8,813 nucleotides of DNA from Caulobacteraceae bacterium UBA6225 (GCA_002441055.1 DJWR01000077.1:4950-13762), one strand, 5' to 3'; counted from the first letter of the stretch, positions 1 to 6,123 are shown. Translations and numbers: made by a program. Notes: generated from the letters alone by a model not told the origin.

Positions 1-536
1 TAATAGAGCCCCCGGTCGCCCTCGGCGAAGGCGTCCAGCCGATCGGCGCAGTGGAAGACGATGTAGCGCGCCTCCGGTTTGAGGACGGCCTCCTCCAGCA
101 GGGCCGAGAGCCTGGCGCCGGTCCACTGGCCGATGCTGCTCCAGCCCTCGACGCAGTCATGACGGGTGATCTGGGTGCGGGCGGGCCGGGCGCGGAGGTC
201 CGCCAGGCTGAGAGACAGGGGGCGCTCCACCAACCCGCCGACCTCAAGCCGCCAGTCGGCGAAGTTGTTGGTCACAAGGTCCCGATAGGCGGTTCCGGCC
301 GGCCGCAGGCTGCCATTGGCCCGGAAGTCCGGCGAGATGTCGGCCGGCGTGAACTCTCGCGCCAGGGCGGTGCGCGACAGGATCAGGCGCTGGGCGGCCA
401 TGGTCAGGCCCTCGGCCCGGGCCAGGGTGGCGCGGACGCCAGGATTGCGGCCGATCTGGTCGCAGCCGGCCAGGGTGAGGCCCAGAAGGGCTGAGCCTGC
501 CCCGGCCAGCAGGCCGCGACGGGGGATCGAGGTCAT
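1..536 (-). CDS. Tat-exported molybdopterin-dependent oxidoreductase, sulfite-oxidase fold (partial, 3' end outside window)
   Basis: The first 178 codons are present and the frame is still open at the left edge. Residues 6-25 form a Tat-type signal (RR at 6-7, then a hydrophobic stretch) ending in a lipobox LAGC with Cys25, so a Tat-exported lipoprotein anchored on the periplasmic side is likely. The segment RHDCVEGWSSIGQWTG (125-140) is the signature of sulfite-oxidase/YedY-like molybdopterin proteins; Cys128 is the expected Mo ligand. By family the enzyme carries out oxygen-atom or two-electron transfer on a small periplasmic substrate, which cannot be named from sequence. The ATG overlaps the stop of the upstream cytochrome gene as ATGA (533-536), and GGGAG lies 7 bases ahead of it (544-548), so the two are translationally coupled. 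Family assignment is firm; the substrate is unknown. Confidence 0.88.
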   Translation of the reverse strand, partial: MTSIPRRGLLAGAGSALLGLTLAGCDQIGRNPGVRATLARAEGLTMAAQRLILSRTALAREFTPADISPDFRANGSLRPAGTAYRDLVTNNFADWRLEVGGLVERPLSLSLADLRARPARTQITRHDCVEGWSSIGQWTGARLSALLEEAVLKPEARYIVFHCADRLDAFAEGDRGLY

Positions 537-1357
537 GGGTGCGCTCCCGGAGCAGGCGGCGGCGTCTCACCGCCCGTGATCATGGCCCGCAGCTGGCGCA
601 GGGGCCCCGAGGCCAGGACCATGGCGAGATGGACCAGCACGAAGGCGACGATGGCCATGGCGCTGAGAAAATGGATGGTCCGGGCCGACTGGCGGCCGCC
701 GAACAGCTCGAAGGTCCAGGGCCAGGCGGCGTTGACGCCCGGCGACATGCCCAGCCCGCTTACCACCATCAGGGGCAGGAGGCCGAAGATGACGGCCAGA
801 TAGGCCAGCTTCTGCAGGGCGTTGTAACGGCCGTGGGGAAACCGCAGGGCGACGTGATCCTTGATCTCCGCCCACAGGTGGCGCGGCGCGAGCTCCCCGC
901 CCTTCGGGGCCAGATCCCGTCGGAAGTGGCCGCTGAGCAGGCCCCAGGCCAGATAGGCCAGGCCGTTGAAGACGAACAGCCAGGCGAAGAAGAAGTGCCA
1001 TCGGCGTCCCTCGGCCAGGGACCGGTAACTGGGCAGGGTGGCCCAGGCCGGGAAGCCCCGGCGCTCGCCATCCGACAGGCCAAGCAGGCCGGTGGTCTCC
1101 ACTCTCAGCCCGCCGACCTGGGTGTAGCCCGCCAGACCCTGGCCCTTTGGCTCAACCGTCATGGCGACCCAGGGTTCGGCGAAGGTGGAGGCGTGGCCCC
1201 AATAGAGGGTGGGATGGGCGTTGAAGATCTGCAAGCCGCTGCCCAGCAAGACCAGCAGCACCAGAACATTAATCCAGTGGGTCAGCCGCACCAGCAGGCT
1301 GTGCCTGACCCTGGGGTGGGGTTGGAGGGGCTCTCGCCTGTCGGCTTCATCACTCAA
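533..1357 (-). CDS. cytochrome b561-type membrane protein, electron partner of the Mo oxidoreductase
   Basis: A 274-residue integral membrane protein of the cytochrome b/b6 domain type that accompanies sulfite-oxidase-like Mo subunits. Hydrophobic segments lie near residues 29-45, 120-142, 184-203 and 228-250. Histidines placed to bind two b hemes are His27 (in RLTHW), His121 (in RRWHFFFAW), His229 and His243 (in TIHFL and LVHLA). The motif NALQKLAYLAV (179-189) is typical of the family. The predicted role is electron exchange between the membrane quinone pool and the periplasmic Mo centre. The start is TTG: an in-frame TGA at 1376-1378 closes the frame upstream, the next in-frame Met is residue 66 (after the first membrane segment), and GGGAGG sits 7 bases before TTG. 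Odd: about 75 residues, some hydrophilic, separate the first and second membrane segments (about 46-119). Confidence 0.9.
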   Translation of the reverse strand: MSDEADRREPLQPHPRVRHSLLVRLTHWINVLVLLVLLGSGLQIFNAHPTLYWGHASTFAEPWVAMTVEPKGQGLAGYTQVGGLRVETTGLLGLSDGERRGFPAWATLPSYRSLAEGRRWHFFFAWLFVFNGLAYLAWGLLSGHFRRDLAPKGGELAPRHLWAEIKDHVALRFPHGRYNALQKLAYLAVIFGLLPLMVVSGLGMSPGVNAAWPWTFELFGGRQSARTIHFLSAMAIVAFVLVHLAMVLASGPLRQLRAMITGGETPPPAPGAHP

Positions 1358-1492
1358 GGGCTTGCCTCCCGCAGCTCATGTTCACGGTACGCAGGTTCGA
1401 GATCAAGGGTTACAGCGTTGGCGCATGGGGCGGGCGCCCCTAAGGTCCCCGCACGCCGCCCGGCGCCTGGGCGGTCTTGAGCGGGGGGCCTG
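1358..1492. promoter_or_regulatory. divergent intergenic region between cytochrome b and thioesterase genes
   Basis: The 135-base gap separates divergently read genes and should hold both promoters. No convincing -35/-10 pair was found on either strand. Two GC-rich inverted repeats are visible: GGGGC/GCCCC with a 4-base loop (1427-1440) and CCGCCC/GGGCGG with a 7-base loop (1456-1474). Neither has a T-run, so they are not obvious terminators. They may be chance palindromes in GC-rich DNA or operator-like sites. Confidence 0.3.
1365..1370 (-). promoter_or_regulatory. ribosome binding site fixing a TTG start
   Basis: GGGAGG on the minus strand is followed by the 7-base spacer CAAGCCC and then TTG at 1357. 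With the in-frame TGA just upstream, this makes TTG the only credible start for the cytochrome b gene. Confidence 0.7.
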
Positions 1493-2428
1493 ATGGGCTG
1501 GGACGGCGGAACAGAGATCTGGGTGGGCGGGGTCAATACCTGGGAATGCGATGAGATGGGTCATCTCAACGTGCGTCACTGGGTGGCCAAGTCCATGGAG
1601 GCCCTGGCGGGCCTGGCCGCCGAACTGGGCATGCCCGACGCCTTCTCAGGCCTCGCGCCGTCGACTCTGCTGGTCCGAGAGCAACACATCCGCTTCCTGC
1701 GGGAGGCCAAGCCGGGCGCGGCCCTGACCGCCCGGGGCGGGGTGGTGGCCATGGGCGAGGACGAGGCTAGGCTGCTGATCGTCATCCTGCATCCTGACGG
1801 AACGCCTGCGGCCACCTTCCAGACCGTGGTGCGCCACGCCACCGCCGATGGCGGCCGGGTCTTCCCCTGGTCTCGCCGCATCATGGCCGAGGCCGAACGT
1901 CTGCAGGTGGACATCCCCGATTTCGCCGCCCCGCGTTCCATCAGCCTGGATCCCGTGGCCGCCAGCGCCGCCAGCCTGGAGGCGGCCAAGGCCATGGACC
2001 TGACCCGGATCGGGCTGGGCGTCATCGGCGCGGCCGATTGCGACGCCTTTGGCCGCATGCGCACCGAGATCGTCATGGGCAAGATATCCGACGGCATCCT
2101 GCACCTGCTGGGCGCCGACCGGGGCCTGGGCGAGGGTCTCGGCTCAGGCGCGCCGCGGATCGGCGGGGCGGCCCTGGAATACCGGCTGGTCCACTATGCC
2201 TGGCCCCGGGCCGGCGACCGGTTCGAACTGCGCTCGGCCACGGCCCATGTGGAGGAGCGCTTCCGTCGCCTGCGCCACTGGATGGTTGATCCCCACACCG
2301 GTCGCCCCTGGGCCAGCGCCGAGAATGTGGCCGTGGGCTTCGACCTGGACGCCCGCAAGGTGGTGCGGCTTTCGCCTGAGGCGGTGGAGGCCATACGCAA
2401 AACCACCCGACCTGAGATGGCGCTTTAG
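1493..2428 (+). CDS. tandem hot-dog acyl-CoA thioesterase-like protein
   Basis: A 311-residue protein built from two hot-dog domains. The first (about 8-117) opens with NTWECDEMGHLNVRHW (15-30), the D-x2-G-H-x-N pattern of YbgC/FadM-like thioesterases, with Asp20 and His24 at the active-site positions. The second (about 175-295) opens with DCDAFGRMRTEIVMGKISDG and ends with RRLRHWMVDPHTGRPWASA, also a hot-dog pattern, but Arg188 replaces the His, so it is probably structural or substrate-binding. The likely reaction is hydrolysis of a cytoplasmic acyl-CoA; the chain type is unknown. The start fits the family: the conserved motif begins about 15 residues in. A G-rich run (1483-1488) is only a weak ribosome binding site. 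The TAG stop lies inside the left end of a palindromic repeat. The gene is single, with no same-strand neighbour. Confidence 0.85.
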   Translation: MGWDGGTEIWVGGVNTWECDEMGHLNVRHWVAKSMEALAGLAAELGMPDAFSGLAPSTLLVREQHIRFLREAKPGAALTARGGVVAMGEDEARLLIVILHPDGTPAATFQTVVRHATADGGRVFPWSRRIMAEAERLQVDIPDFAAPRSISLDPVAASAASLEAAKAMDLTRIGLGVIGAADCDAFGRMRTEIVMGKISDGILHLLGADRGLGEGLGSGAPRIGGAALEYRLVHYAWPRAGDRFELRSATAHVEERFRRLRHWMVDPHTGRPWASAENVAVGFDLDARKVVRLSPEAVEAIRKTTRPEMAL

Positions 2429-2477
2429 AGCATTTTCCGATAAGTGTGACGCGGTTATCGGACCAAAAATGCTCTAA
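2425..2477. repeat. palindromic repeat, copy A (53 bp)
   Basis: The outer arms TTAGAGCATTTT (2425-2436) and AAAATGCTCTAA (2466-2477) are perfect reverse complements. An inner stem CCGATAA (2437-2443) pairs with TTATCGG (2455-2461) around an 11-base loop. Four unpaired bases (ACCA, 2462-2465) bulge on the right arm only, which gives the element an orientation. It resembles the dispersed extragenic palindromes beginning AGAGCATTTTCCG that are common in alphaproteobacterial genomes (recalled, not searched). It is AT-rich against a GC-rich background. The left end contains the TAG stop codon of the thioesterase gene. Confidence 0.85.
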
Positions 2478-2487
2478 CTATATGATT

Positions 2488-2540
2488 TAGAGCCCTTTTT
2501 ATCCGATCTGATTGAGGCAATCAGATCGGAAAGGGCTCTA
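2488..2540. repeat. palindromic repeat, copy B (53 bp), inverted relative to copy A
   Basis: The outer arms TAGAGCCCTTT (2488-2498) and AAAGGGCTCTA (2530-2540) flank an inner 12-bp perfect stem TCCGATCTGATT/AATCAGATCGGA (2502-2513 with 2519-2530) around the loop GAGGC. Three to four unpaired bases (TTTA, 2498-2501) bulge on the left arm, the mirror of copy A. Read on the minus strand it follows the same plan as copy A: AGAGC, two variable bases, TTTCCGAT, loop, ATCGG, bulge, A-run, two variable bases, GCTCT. The variable bases differ between copies (AT versus CC) with matching changes in the opposite arm. The right end contains the TAG stop of the minus-strand hydrolase gene. The spacer between copies is only 10 bases (2478-2487). 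Confidence 0.83.
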
Positions 2541-3419
2541 GCCCCCTACAGCCTCCGTCAGCACCTGCCGCACCAGGTCTGGGCGCTCCATGGGCAGGAA
2601 GTGGCTGGTCGCCGGCACGGTCTCGATCCGGTAGCGGCCGGTGGCGGCCAGGGCCTCCAGGTGATCGTCGATCCGGCAGGTGGAGCCGTGCTCGGCCCGC
2701 AGGATGCGCACCGGGCAGGGACAGGCCTGGGCCGCGGCCCAGGCCTGATCATCATAGACGGCGAAGTTGGAGGCCTCCCAGGCCGGGGCGCAGGCCAGCT
2801 CCACCGCCCCGTCGTCGGTGTCCACGAAGCCTGCGGCCACATAGTCTTCCAGCTGCTCCAGGGACCAGGTCTTGAAGGCGCCGCGCCCCTGATAGGCGGC
2901 CACGGCCGCAGCCCGGCTGTCGAAGCGGGCCCGCCGGCGCAGGGCGCCCTGGACCATGGGCGACTGGGCGATGTCCCCAGGGGACGCATCTCCCCGATCC
3001 GGCATCAGCACGGGATCGAACAGGACGAGGTTCGAGATCAGGTCCGGCGCCTGGGCCGCGGCCATCAGGCTGGTGGTCGCCCCCATGGAGTGGCCGGCCA
3101 CGGTCACCGGGCCCTGGACCACATGGGGCAACAGGGTCAGGAGGTCGTCGCGATAGGCGCCCCAGCCTTTACGATTCTCAAGTTCGGTGGGCAGGGCGGT
3201 GGCGCCATGGCCCCGCAGGTCGATGGCCAGGATCCGCATCTGCGCCCCGAGGGGGGCAAGGATCGTGCGGTAGGTCTGGGCGTTGAAGCCGTTGGCGTGA
3301 CAGAAGACGAGGTCGAAATCCCGGTCCGACGGGCCGAACTCCAGGGCCGCCATCTCGCCACCCCGGCTGGGCAGGGGAAAGCGGCGGACTCGCAGGGCCT
3401 GTGCGACCGTTCCATCCAT
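2538..3419 (-). CDS. alpha/beta hydrolase
   Basis: A 293-residue single-domain alpha/beta hydrolase. HANGFNAQTY (41-50) is the oxyanion-region segment, DLRGHG (67-72) the usual post-strand motif, GHSMG (109-113) the nucleophile elbow with Ser111, and TSHFLPMERP (271-280) carries the catalytic His273. The acid residue is less clear; Glu243 in LRAEHGST is a candidate. A cap region lies about 140-225. By family it is a cytoplasmic esterase or lipase-like enzyme with an unknown substrate. The frame is open upstream on the minus strand to 3872, but the ATG at 3419 is chosen: GAAGGA lies 7 bases ahead of it, conserved sequence begins just after, and any longer form would run antisense through the DUF488 gene. 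The TAG stop is part of the adjacent palindromic repeat. The gene is divergent from the DUF488 gene. Confidence 0.85.
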   Translation of the reverse strand: MDGTVAQALRVRRFPLPSRGGEMAALEFGPSDRDFDLVFCHANGFNAQTYRTILAPLGAQMRILAIDLRGHGATALPTELENRKGWGAYRDDLLTLLPHVVQGPVTVAGHSMGATTSLMAAAQAPDLISNLVLFDPVLMPDRGDASPGDIAQSPMVQGALRRRARFDSRAAAVAAYQGRGAFKTWSLEQLEDYVAAGFVDTDDGAVELACAPAWEASNFAVYDDQAWAAAQACPCPVRILRAEHGSTCRIDDHLEALAATGRYRIETVPATSHFLPMERPDLVRQVLTEAVGG

Positions 3420-3459
3420 GGGCGGATCCTTCTCTTCGCGCGATGGGTTCTTGCGCCCC

Positions 3460-3487
3460 CATATATCCCGTCTGTCCCCTGACCCAA
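3460..3487 (-). promoter_or_regulatory. possible promoter of the alpha/beta hydrolase gene
   Basis: On the minus strand TTGGGT (3487-3482) and TATATG (3465-3460) are spaced 16 bases apart, in the 81-base gap between divergent genes, and would give a leader of about 35 bases. The -10 box is the only AT-rich hexamer in the gap. The -35 match is weak and overlaps the ribosome binding site of the DUF488 gene, so this is tentative. Confidence 0.25.
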
Positions 3488-3500
3488 GGAGAGGTTCGCC

Positions 3501-3932
3501 ATGGCCATCGCCACCATCGGCTATGAGGGCAAAACCCAGGCCCAGATGATCGACCAGCTGAAGGCCGCCGGCATCGAGTTGGTGGTCGATGTCCGCGCCG
3601 TCGCCGCCTCCCGGCGGCCGGGCTTTTCCAAGACCATCCTGGGCGCCAGCCTGGAGGAAGCCGGAATCGGCTATGAACACCTGCGGGGGCTGGGCACGCC
3701 CAAGGCCGGGCGGGACGCCGCACGGGCTGGCTGCACCGACGAGATGCGCGCCATCTTCGAGGCGCACCTGGCCGAGCCCCAGGCCCAGGTCGAACTGGCC
3801 CGGGCGCAGGACCTGGCGGCGGAGAAGAAGATCGCCCTGCTCTGCTTCGAGGCCCGGGCCTGCGACTGCCACCGGGCGATCGTCGCCGAGCGGCTCTGCG
3901 AAGCCCTGAATGTGAGGCGCGAAGATCTCTGA
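3501..3932 (+). CDS. DUF488 family protein
   Basis: A 143-residue protein of the DUF488 family, full length for the family. The start MAIATIGYEG and the segment DVRAVAASRRPGFSK (30-44) match the N-terminal signature. The C-terminal signature is CFEARACDCHRAIVAERL (115-132), with Cys115, Glu117, Cys123, His124 and Arg125 as the conserved cluster. No reaction is established for the family; the Cys/His/Arg cluster suggests metal or nucleotide chemistry, but that is only an inference. The start is well supported: AAGGAGAGG at 3486-3494 is a near-ideal ribosome binding site 6-9 bases before the ATG. The crotonase gene follows on the same strand after a short gap, so co-transcription is possible. 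It is divergent from the hydrolase gene. Confidence 0.88.
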   Translation: MAIATIGYEGKTQAQMIDQLKAAGIELVVDVRAVAASRRPGFSKTILGASLEEAGIGYEHLRGLGTPKAGRDAARAGCTDEMRAIFEAHLAEPQAQVELARAQDLAAEKKIALLCFEARACDCHRAIVAERLCEALNVRREDL

Positions 3933-3992
3933 GGGGTCTTGGCTTTCCCCAGCGTTAGGGGGAGATGATGGGAAAACCTTCAGACTCGTCCC

Positions 3993-3997
3993 AGGAA
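3993..3997 (+). promoter_or_regulatory. ribosome binding site favouring the ATG at 4004 for the crotonase gene
   Basis: AGGAA is followed by a 6-base spacer and the ATG at 4004. The two earlier in-frame ATGs (3965 and 3968) lie 0 and 3 bases after GGGGGAG (3958-3964), too close for normal initiation, and the 13 residues they would add are polar and look unconserved. Confidence 0.5.
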
Positions 3998-4003
3998 CAG
4001 CCC

Positions 4004-4903
4004 ATGACCGCCGCCAACGCCAACACCGCCTCAGCCGACGCCATCCCGGCGCTTGGGCCCTGGACCTGTTTCGACGTCGAGATCGACGCCGGCGTGGCCC
4101 ACATCAAGCTGAAGCGGCCCGAGGCCTTCAACAGCATGATCCGCGCCTTCTGGAACGAGCTGCCGGTGATCGTCCGCGACATCAACGATAACGTCCGGGC
4201 CCGCTGCATCGTCATTTCGTCGACGGGCAAGCACTTCTCCGCCGGCATGGACCTGGCGGTGTTTGGCGGCGGCGGCACCTCGAACGCCGACGGCGGCGCC
4301 GCGCCCGATCGCTTCATCGCCGCCGAGGGCCAGCGCCACCACATCCGCTGGCTGCAGGACTGCTTCAGCTGCCTCGATGAGGCCCGCATGCCGGTGCTGG
4401 TGGCCATCCAGGGGGGCTGCATCGGCGGGGCCATGGACATGACCAGCGCCTGCGACATCCGCTACGCCACCGAGGACGCCTTCTTCTGCGTGCAGGAGAT
4501 CAATATCGGCATGACCGCCGATGTCGGCACCTTCCCGCGGCTGTGCAAGCTGATCCCCGAGGGCTGGGTGCGCGAACTGGCCTATACCGGCCGGCGTCTG
4601 TCGGCCCAGCGAGCCAAGGAGATCGGCCTGGTCAACGAGGTCTTCCCGACCCACGAGGCCCTGCTGGACTACGTCATGGCCACCGCCCGCGAGATCGCCG
4701 AGAAGTCGCCCCTGGCGGTGACGGGCTCAAAGGTGATGATCAACTACGCCCGGGACCACACCATCGCCGATGGTTTGGACTATATCGCCGTCTGGCAGAC
4801 CGGCATGTTCGCCGGCTCGCATATGGGCGAAGCCTTCAAGGCCAAGGCTGAAAAGCGCCCCGCCGACTTCCCCGACCTGCGGCCCCTGCGTCACGAGATG
4901 TAG
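4004..4903 (+). CDS. crotonase family protein, delta(3,5)-delta(2,4)-dienoyl-CoA isomerase-like (ECH1 type)
   Basis: A crotonase-fold protein of 299 residues from this start, 312 if the ATG at 3965 is used; numbering here follows the longer form. HFSAGMDL (90-97) and QGGCIGGAMDM (149-159) form the CoA oxyanion hole. The segment around 158-194 closely resembles mammalian ECH1: Asp158, Glu178 and Asp186 have the same spacing (20 and 8) as Asp176, Glu196 and Asp204 of the rat enzyme, as recalled from the literature. All three acids being present favours dienoyl-CoA isomerase over enoyl-CoA hydratase, which uses two glutamates. The role would be in cytoplasmic beta-oxidation of unsaturated fatty acids with odd-numbered double bonds. 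A Gly/Ala-rich loop (101-113) follows the first oxyanion motif. The stop is 12 bases from that of the convergent pentapeptide gene. Confidence 0.85.
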   Translation: MTAANANTASADAIPALGPWTCFDVEIDAGVAHIKLKRPEAFNSMIRAFWNELPVIVRDINDNVRARCIVISSTGKHFSAGMDLAVFGGGGTSNADGGAAPDRFIAAEGQRHHIRWLQDCFSCLDEARMPVLVAIQGGCIGGAMDMTSACDIRYATEDAFFCVQEINIGMTADVGTFPRLCKLIPEGWVRELAYTGRRLSAQRAKEIGLVNEVFPTHEALLDYVMATAREIAEKSPLAVTGSKVMINYARDHTIADGLDYIAVWQTGMFAGSHMGEAFKAKAEKRPADFPDLRPLRHEM

Positions 4904-4915
4904 GCGCGCGAGTCC

Positions 4916-6112
4916 CTACAGGATCAGTTCGGCGCCTCGCAGATCAGCCCCGGTCAGCTTGGCGCCGGACAGATCCGCCTCCAGGAACCGCGCCCGACTG
5001 GCGTTGGCGCCGCTGAGGTCGGCATAGCGCAGGTTCGCCCGGTTCAGATCGGTGCGCAGCAGACGGCCCTCGCCGATGGCCAGCGGCCCAAGCTTGGCCT
5101 CGCGCAGGTCGGCGCGGATCAGATTGGCGCCGGTCAGCCGGGCGCCGCGCAGGTCGGCGCCGCGGAGGTCAGCCTTGCGCAGGTCGCAGTCCGACAGGTC
5201 GGCGCCCTGCAACTGGACCCCGCGCAGGTCCATGCCAAAGAAGATGGCGTCCGCCGCCGGAAGGCCGCTCAGTCGGCGGCCACGAAGCTGGATCATGGAC
5301 CGGAAGTCCGCGCCGCCAAGCCGGGCGGCGACGCCGTCGCGCCCCTGGCTGTCACAATAGGCTTCATGGTCGGCGATGATCTGGTGGAGGGGTTGGTCAT
5401 CCACGTAGAAGACGGTGGCCGGCGCCTTGAGCAGGTCGCTGAGATCAGCCCCGTCCAGCCCCGCCGCGGCGAGATTGGCCCCGGCCACGATGGCGCCGCG
5501 CAGGCACGCGCCGCTGAGATCGGCCCCATCCAGCTGGGCGCCGGAGAGGTCGGCGCCGTCGAGCCTGGCGTTGGCCAGCCGCGCGCCTACCAGCACCGCG
5601 CCGGTCAGGCTGGCGTCCCGGCAGTCGACGGCGGTCATGATGTCGGTCAGGTCGGCGCCTTCGGCCACAGCGTATTCAAGATTGCCGGCCCGGTCCTCCG
5701 GGGACAGCACGCGGAAGCCGTCGGCCCGGGTTTGCATGGCGATGCACCCCTCCCGCAGGTCAGCCCCGGACAGGTCGGCGCCAGAGAGGTTGGCCCCGCG
5801 CAGGCTGGCCCCACGCAGATCAGCCTGGGCCAGCCGCGCCCACCGCAGATCGGCGTCCCGCAGGTCGGCCCCGAACAGATTGGTCCGGCTCAGGTCCGCG
5901 CCAGCCAGGATCGCCCCGCTGAGGCGGGCGCCGGTGAGGTCGGCCTCGGCCAGCAGGGCGCCTTCGAGATTCCAATCGGCGAGATCAGCCCGCACCAGAT
6001 CGGCCCGACGCCCCCCCGCCAGACCCTGGACATAACGGGCATGGGCGGCGAGCACCGTGCGCAGATGGGCCTGGGTCTTGGCGCGCAGATGCGACGGGGC
6101 GGAACTTGCCAT
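4916..6112 (-). CDS. pentapeptide-repeat protein with two helical-cap modules
   Basis: A 398-residue protein made mostly of A(D/N)LxG pentapeptides, which by family fold as a right-handed quadrilateral beta-helix. The repeats run about 36-122, 151-227 and 292-396. Two similar non-repeat segments each precede repeat sequence: residues 12-38 (AAHARY, then GGRRADL) and 241-270 (ADHEAY, then GVAARLGGADF). This suggests a duplicated helix-plus-beta-helix module. Residues 123-150 interrupt the first block. There is no signal peptide or membrane segment, so it is probably cytoplasmic. The function is unknown; gyrase-protecting pentapeptide proteins such as Qnr/MfpA are about half this length. The ATG at 6112 is preferred to the in-frame GTG at 6136 because AAAGG lies 6 bases ahead of it. 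A hairpin separates it from the CHAP gene upstream. Confidence 0.88.
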   Translation of the reverse strand: MASSAPSHLRAKTQAHLRTVLAAHARYVQGLAGGRRADLVRADLADWNLEGALLAEADLTGARLSGAILAGADLSRTNLFGADLRDADLRWARLAQADLRGASLRGANLSGADLSGADLREGCIAMQTRADGFRVLSPEDRAGNLEYAVAEGADLTDIMTAVDCRDASLTGAVLVGARLANARLDGADLSGAQLDGADLSGACLRGAIVAGANLAAAGLDGADLSDLLKAPATVFYVDDQPLHQIIADHEAYCDSQGRDGVAARLGGADFRSMIQLRGRRLSGLPAADAIFFGMDLRGVQLQGADLSDCDLRKADLRGADLRGARLTGANLIRADLREAKLGPLAIGEGRLLRTDLNRANLRYADLSGANASRARFLEADLSGAKLTGADLRGAELIL

Positions 6113-6118
6113 GGGCGA

Positions 6119-6123
6119 CCTTT
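6119..6123 (-). promoter_or_regulatory. ribosome binding site of the pentapeptide-repeat gene
   Basis: AAAGG on the minus strand with the 6-base spacer TCGCCC supports ATG at 6112. The alternative GTG at 6136 has only a weak GGA upstream. Confidence 0.45.

Larger units (their letters stand above)
2425..2541. terminator. possible bidirectional transcription terminator formed by the repeat pair
   Basis: Two strong hairpins occupy the whole gap between convergent genes, a position suited to stopping transcription from both sides. Neither hairpin is followed by a clean T-run in either direction, so a classical intrinsic terminator is not shown; the stems may instead stabilise 3' ends of mRNA. 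The function is inferred from position and structure only. Confidence 0.35.

Noticed and set aside
539..1480. Long plus-strand open frame opposite the cytochrome b gene
   Set aside because: The translation is a Gly/Gln/Arg-rich mixture with no domain, and the opposite strand has clear membrane and heme motifs. GC-rich DNA commonly keeps antisense frames open.
1354..1536. Sixty-residue minus-strand frame ending at the cytochrome b start (TTGA overlap)
   Set aside because: It is Pro-rich with no family resemblance, overlaps the start of the thioesterase gene in antisense, and the overlap is explained by chance.
2477..2486. Promoter between the two repeats (TATGAT on plus, TATAGT on minus)
   Set aside because: Neither -10-like hexamer has a -35 at 16-18 bases, and both would fire into the ends of convergent genes.
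3420..3872. Minus-strand extension of the alpha/beta hydrolase frame, open to 3872
   Set aside because: It would run antisense through most of the DUF488 gene. The hydrolase has a good ATG and ribosome binding site at 3419, and the extension has no recognisable domain.
3501..4903. DUF488 and crotonase genes as a toxin-antitoxin or defence pair
   Set aside because: Both have housekeeping-type family signatures and ordinary sizes, and no nuclease, DNA-binding or toxin motif is present.
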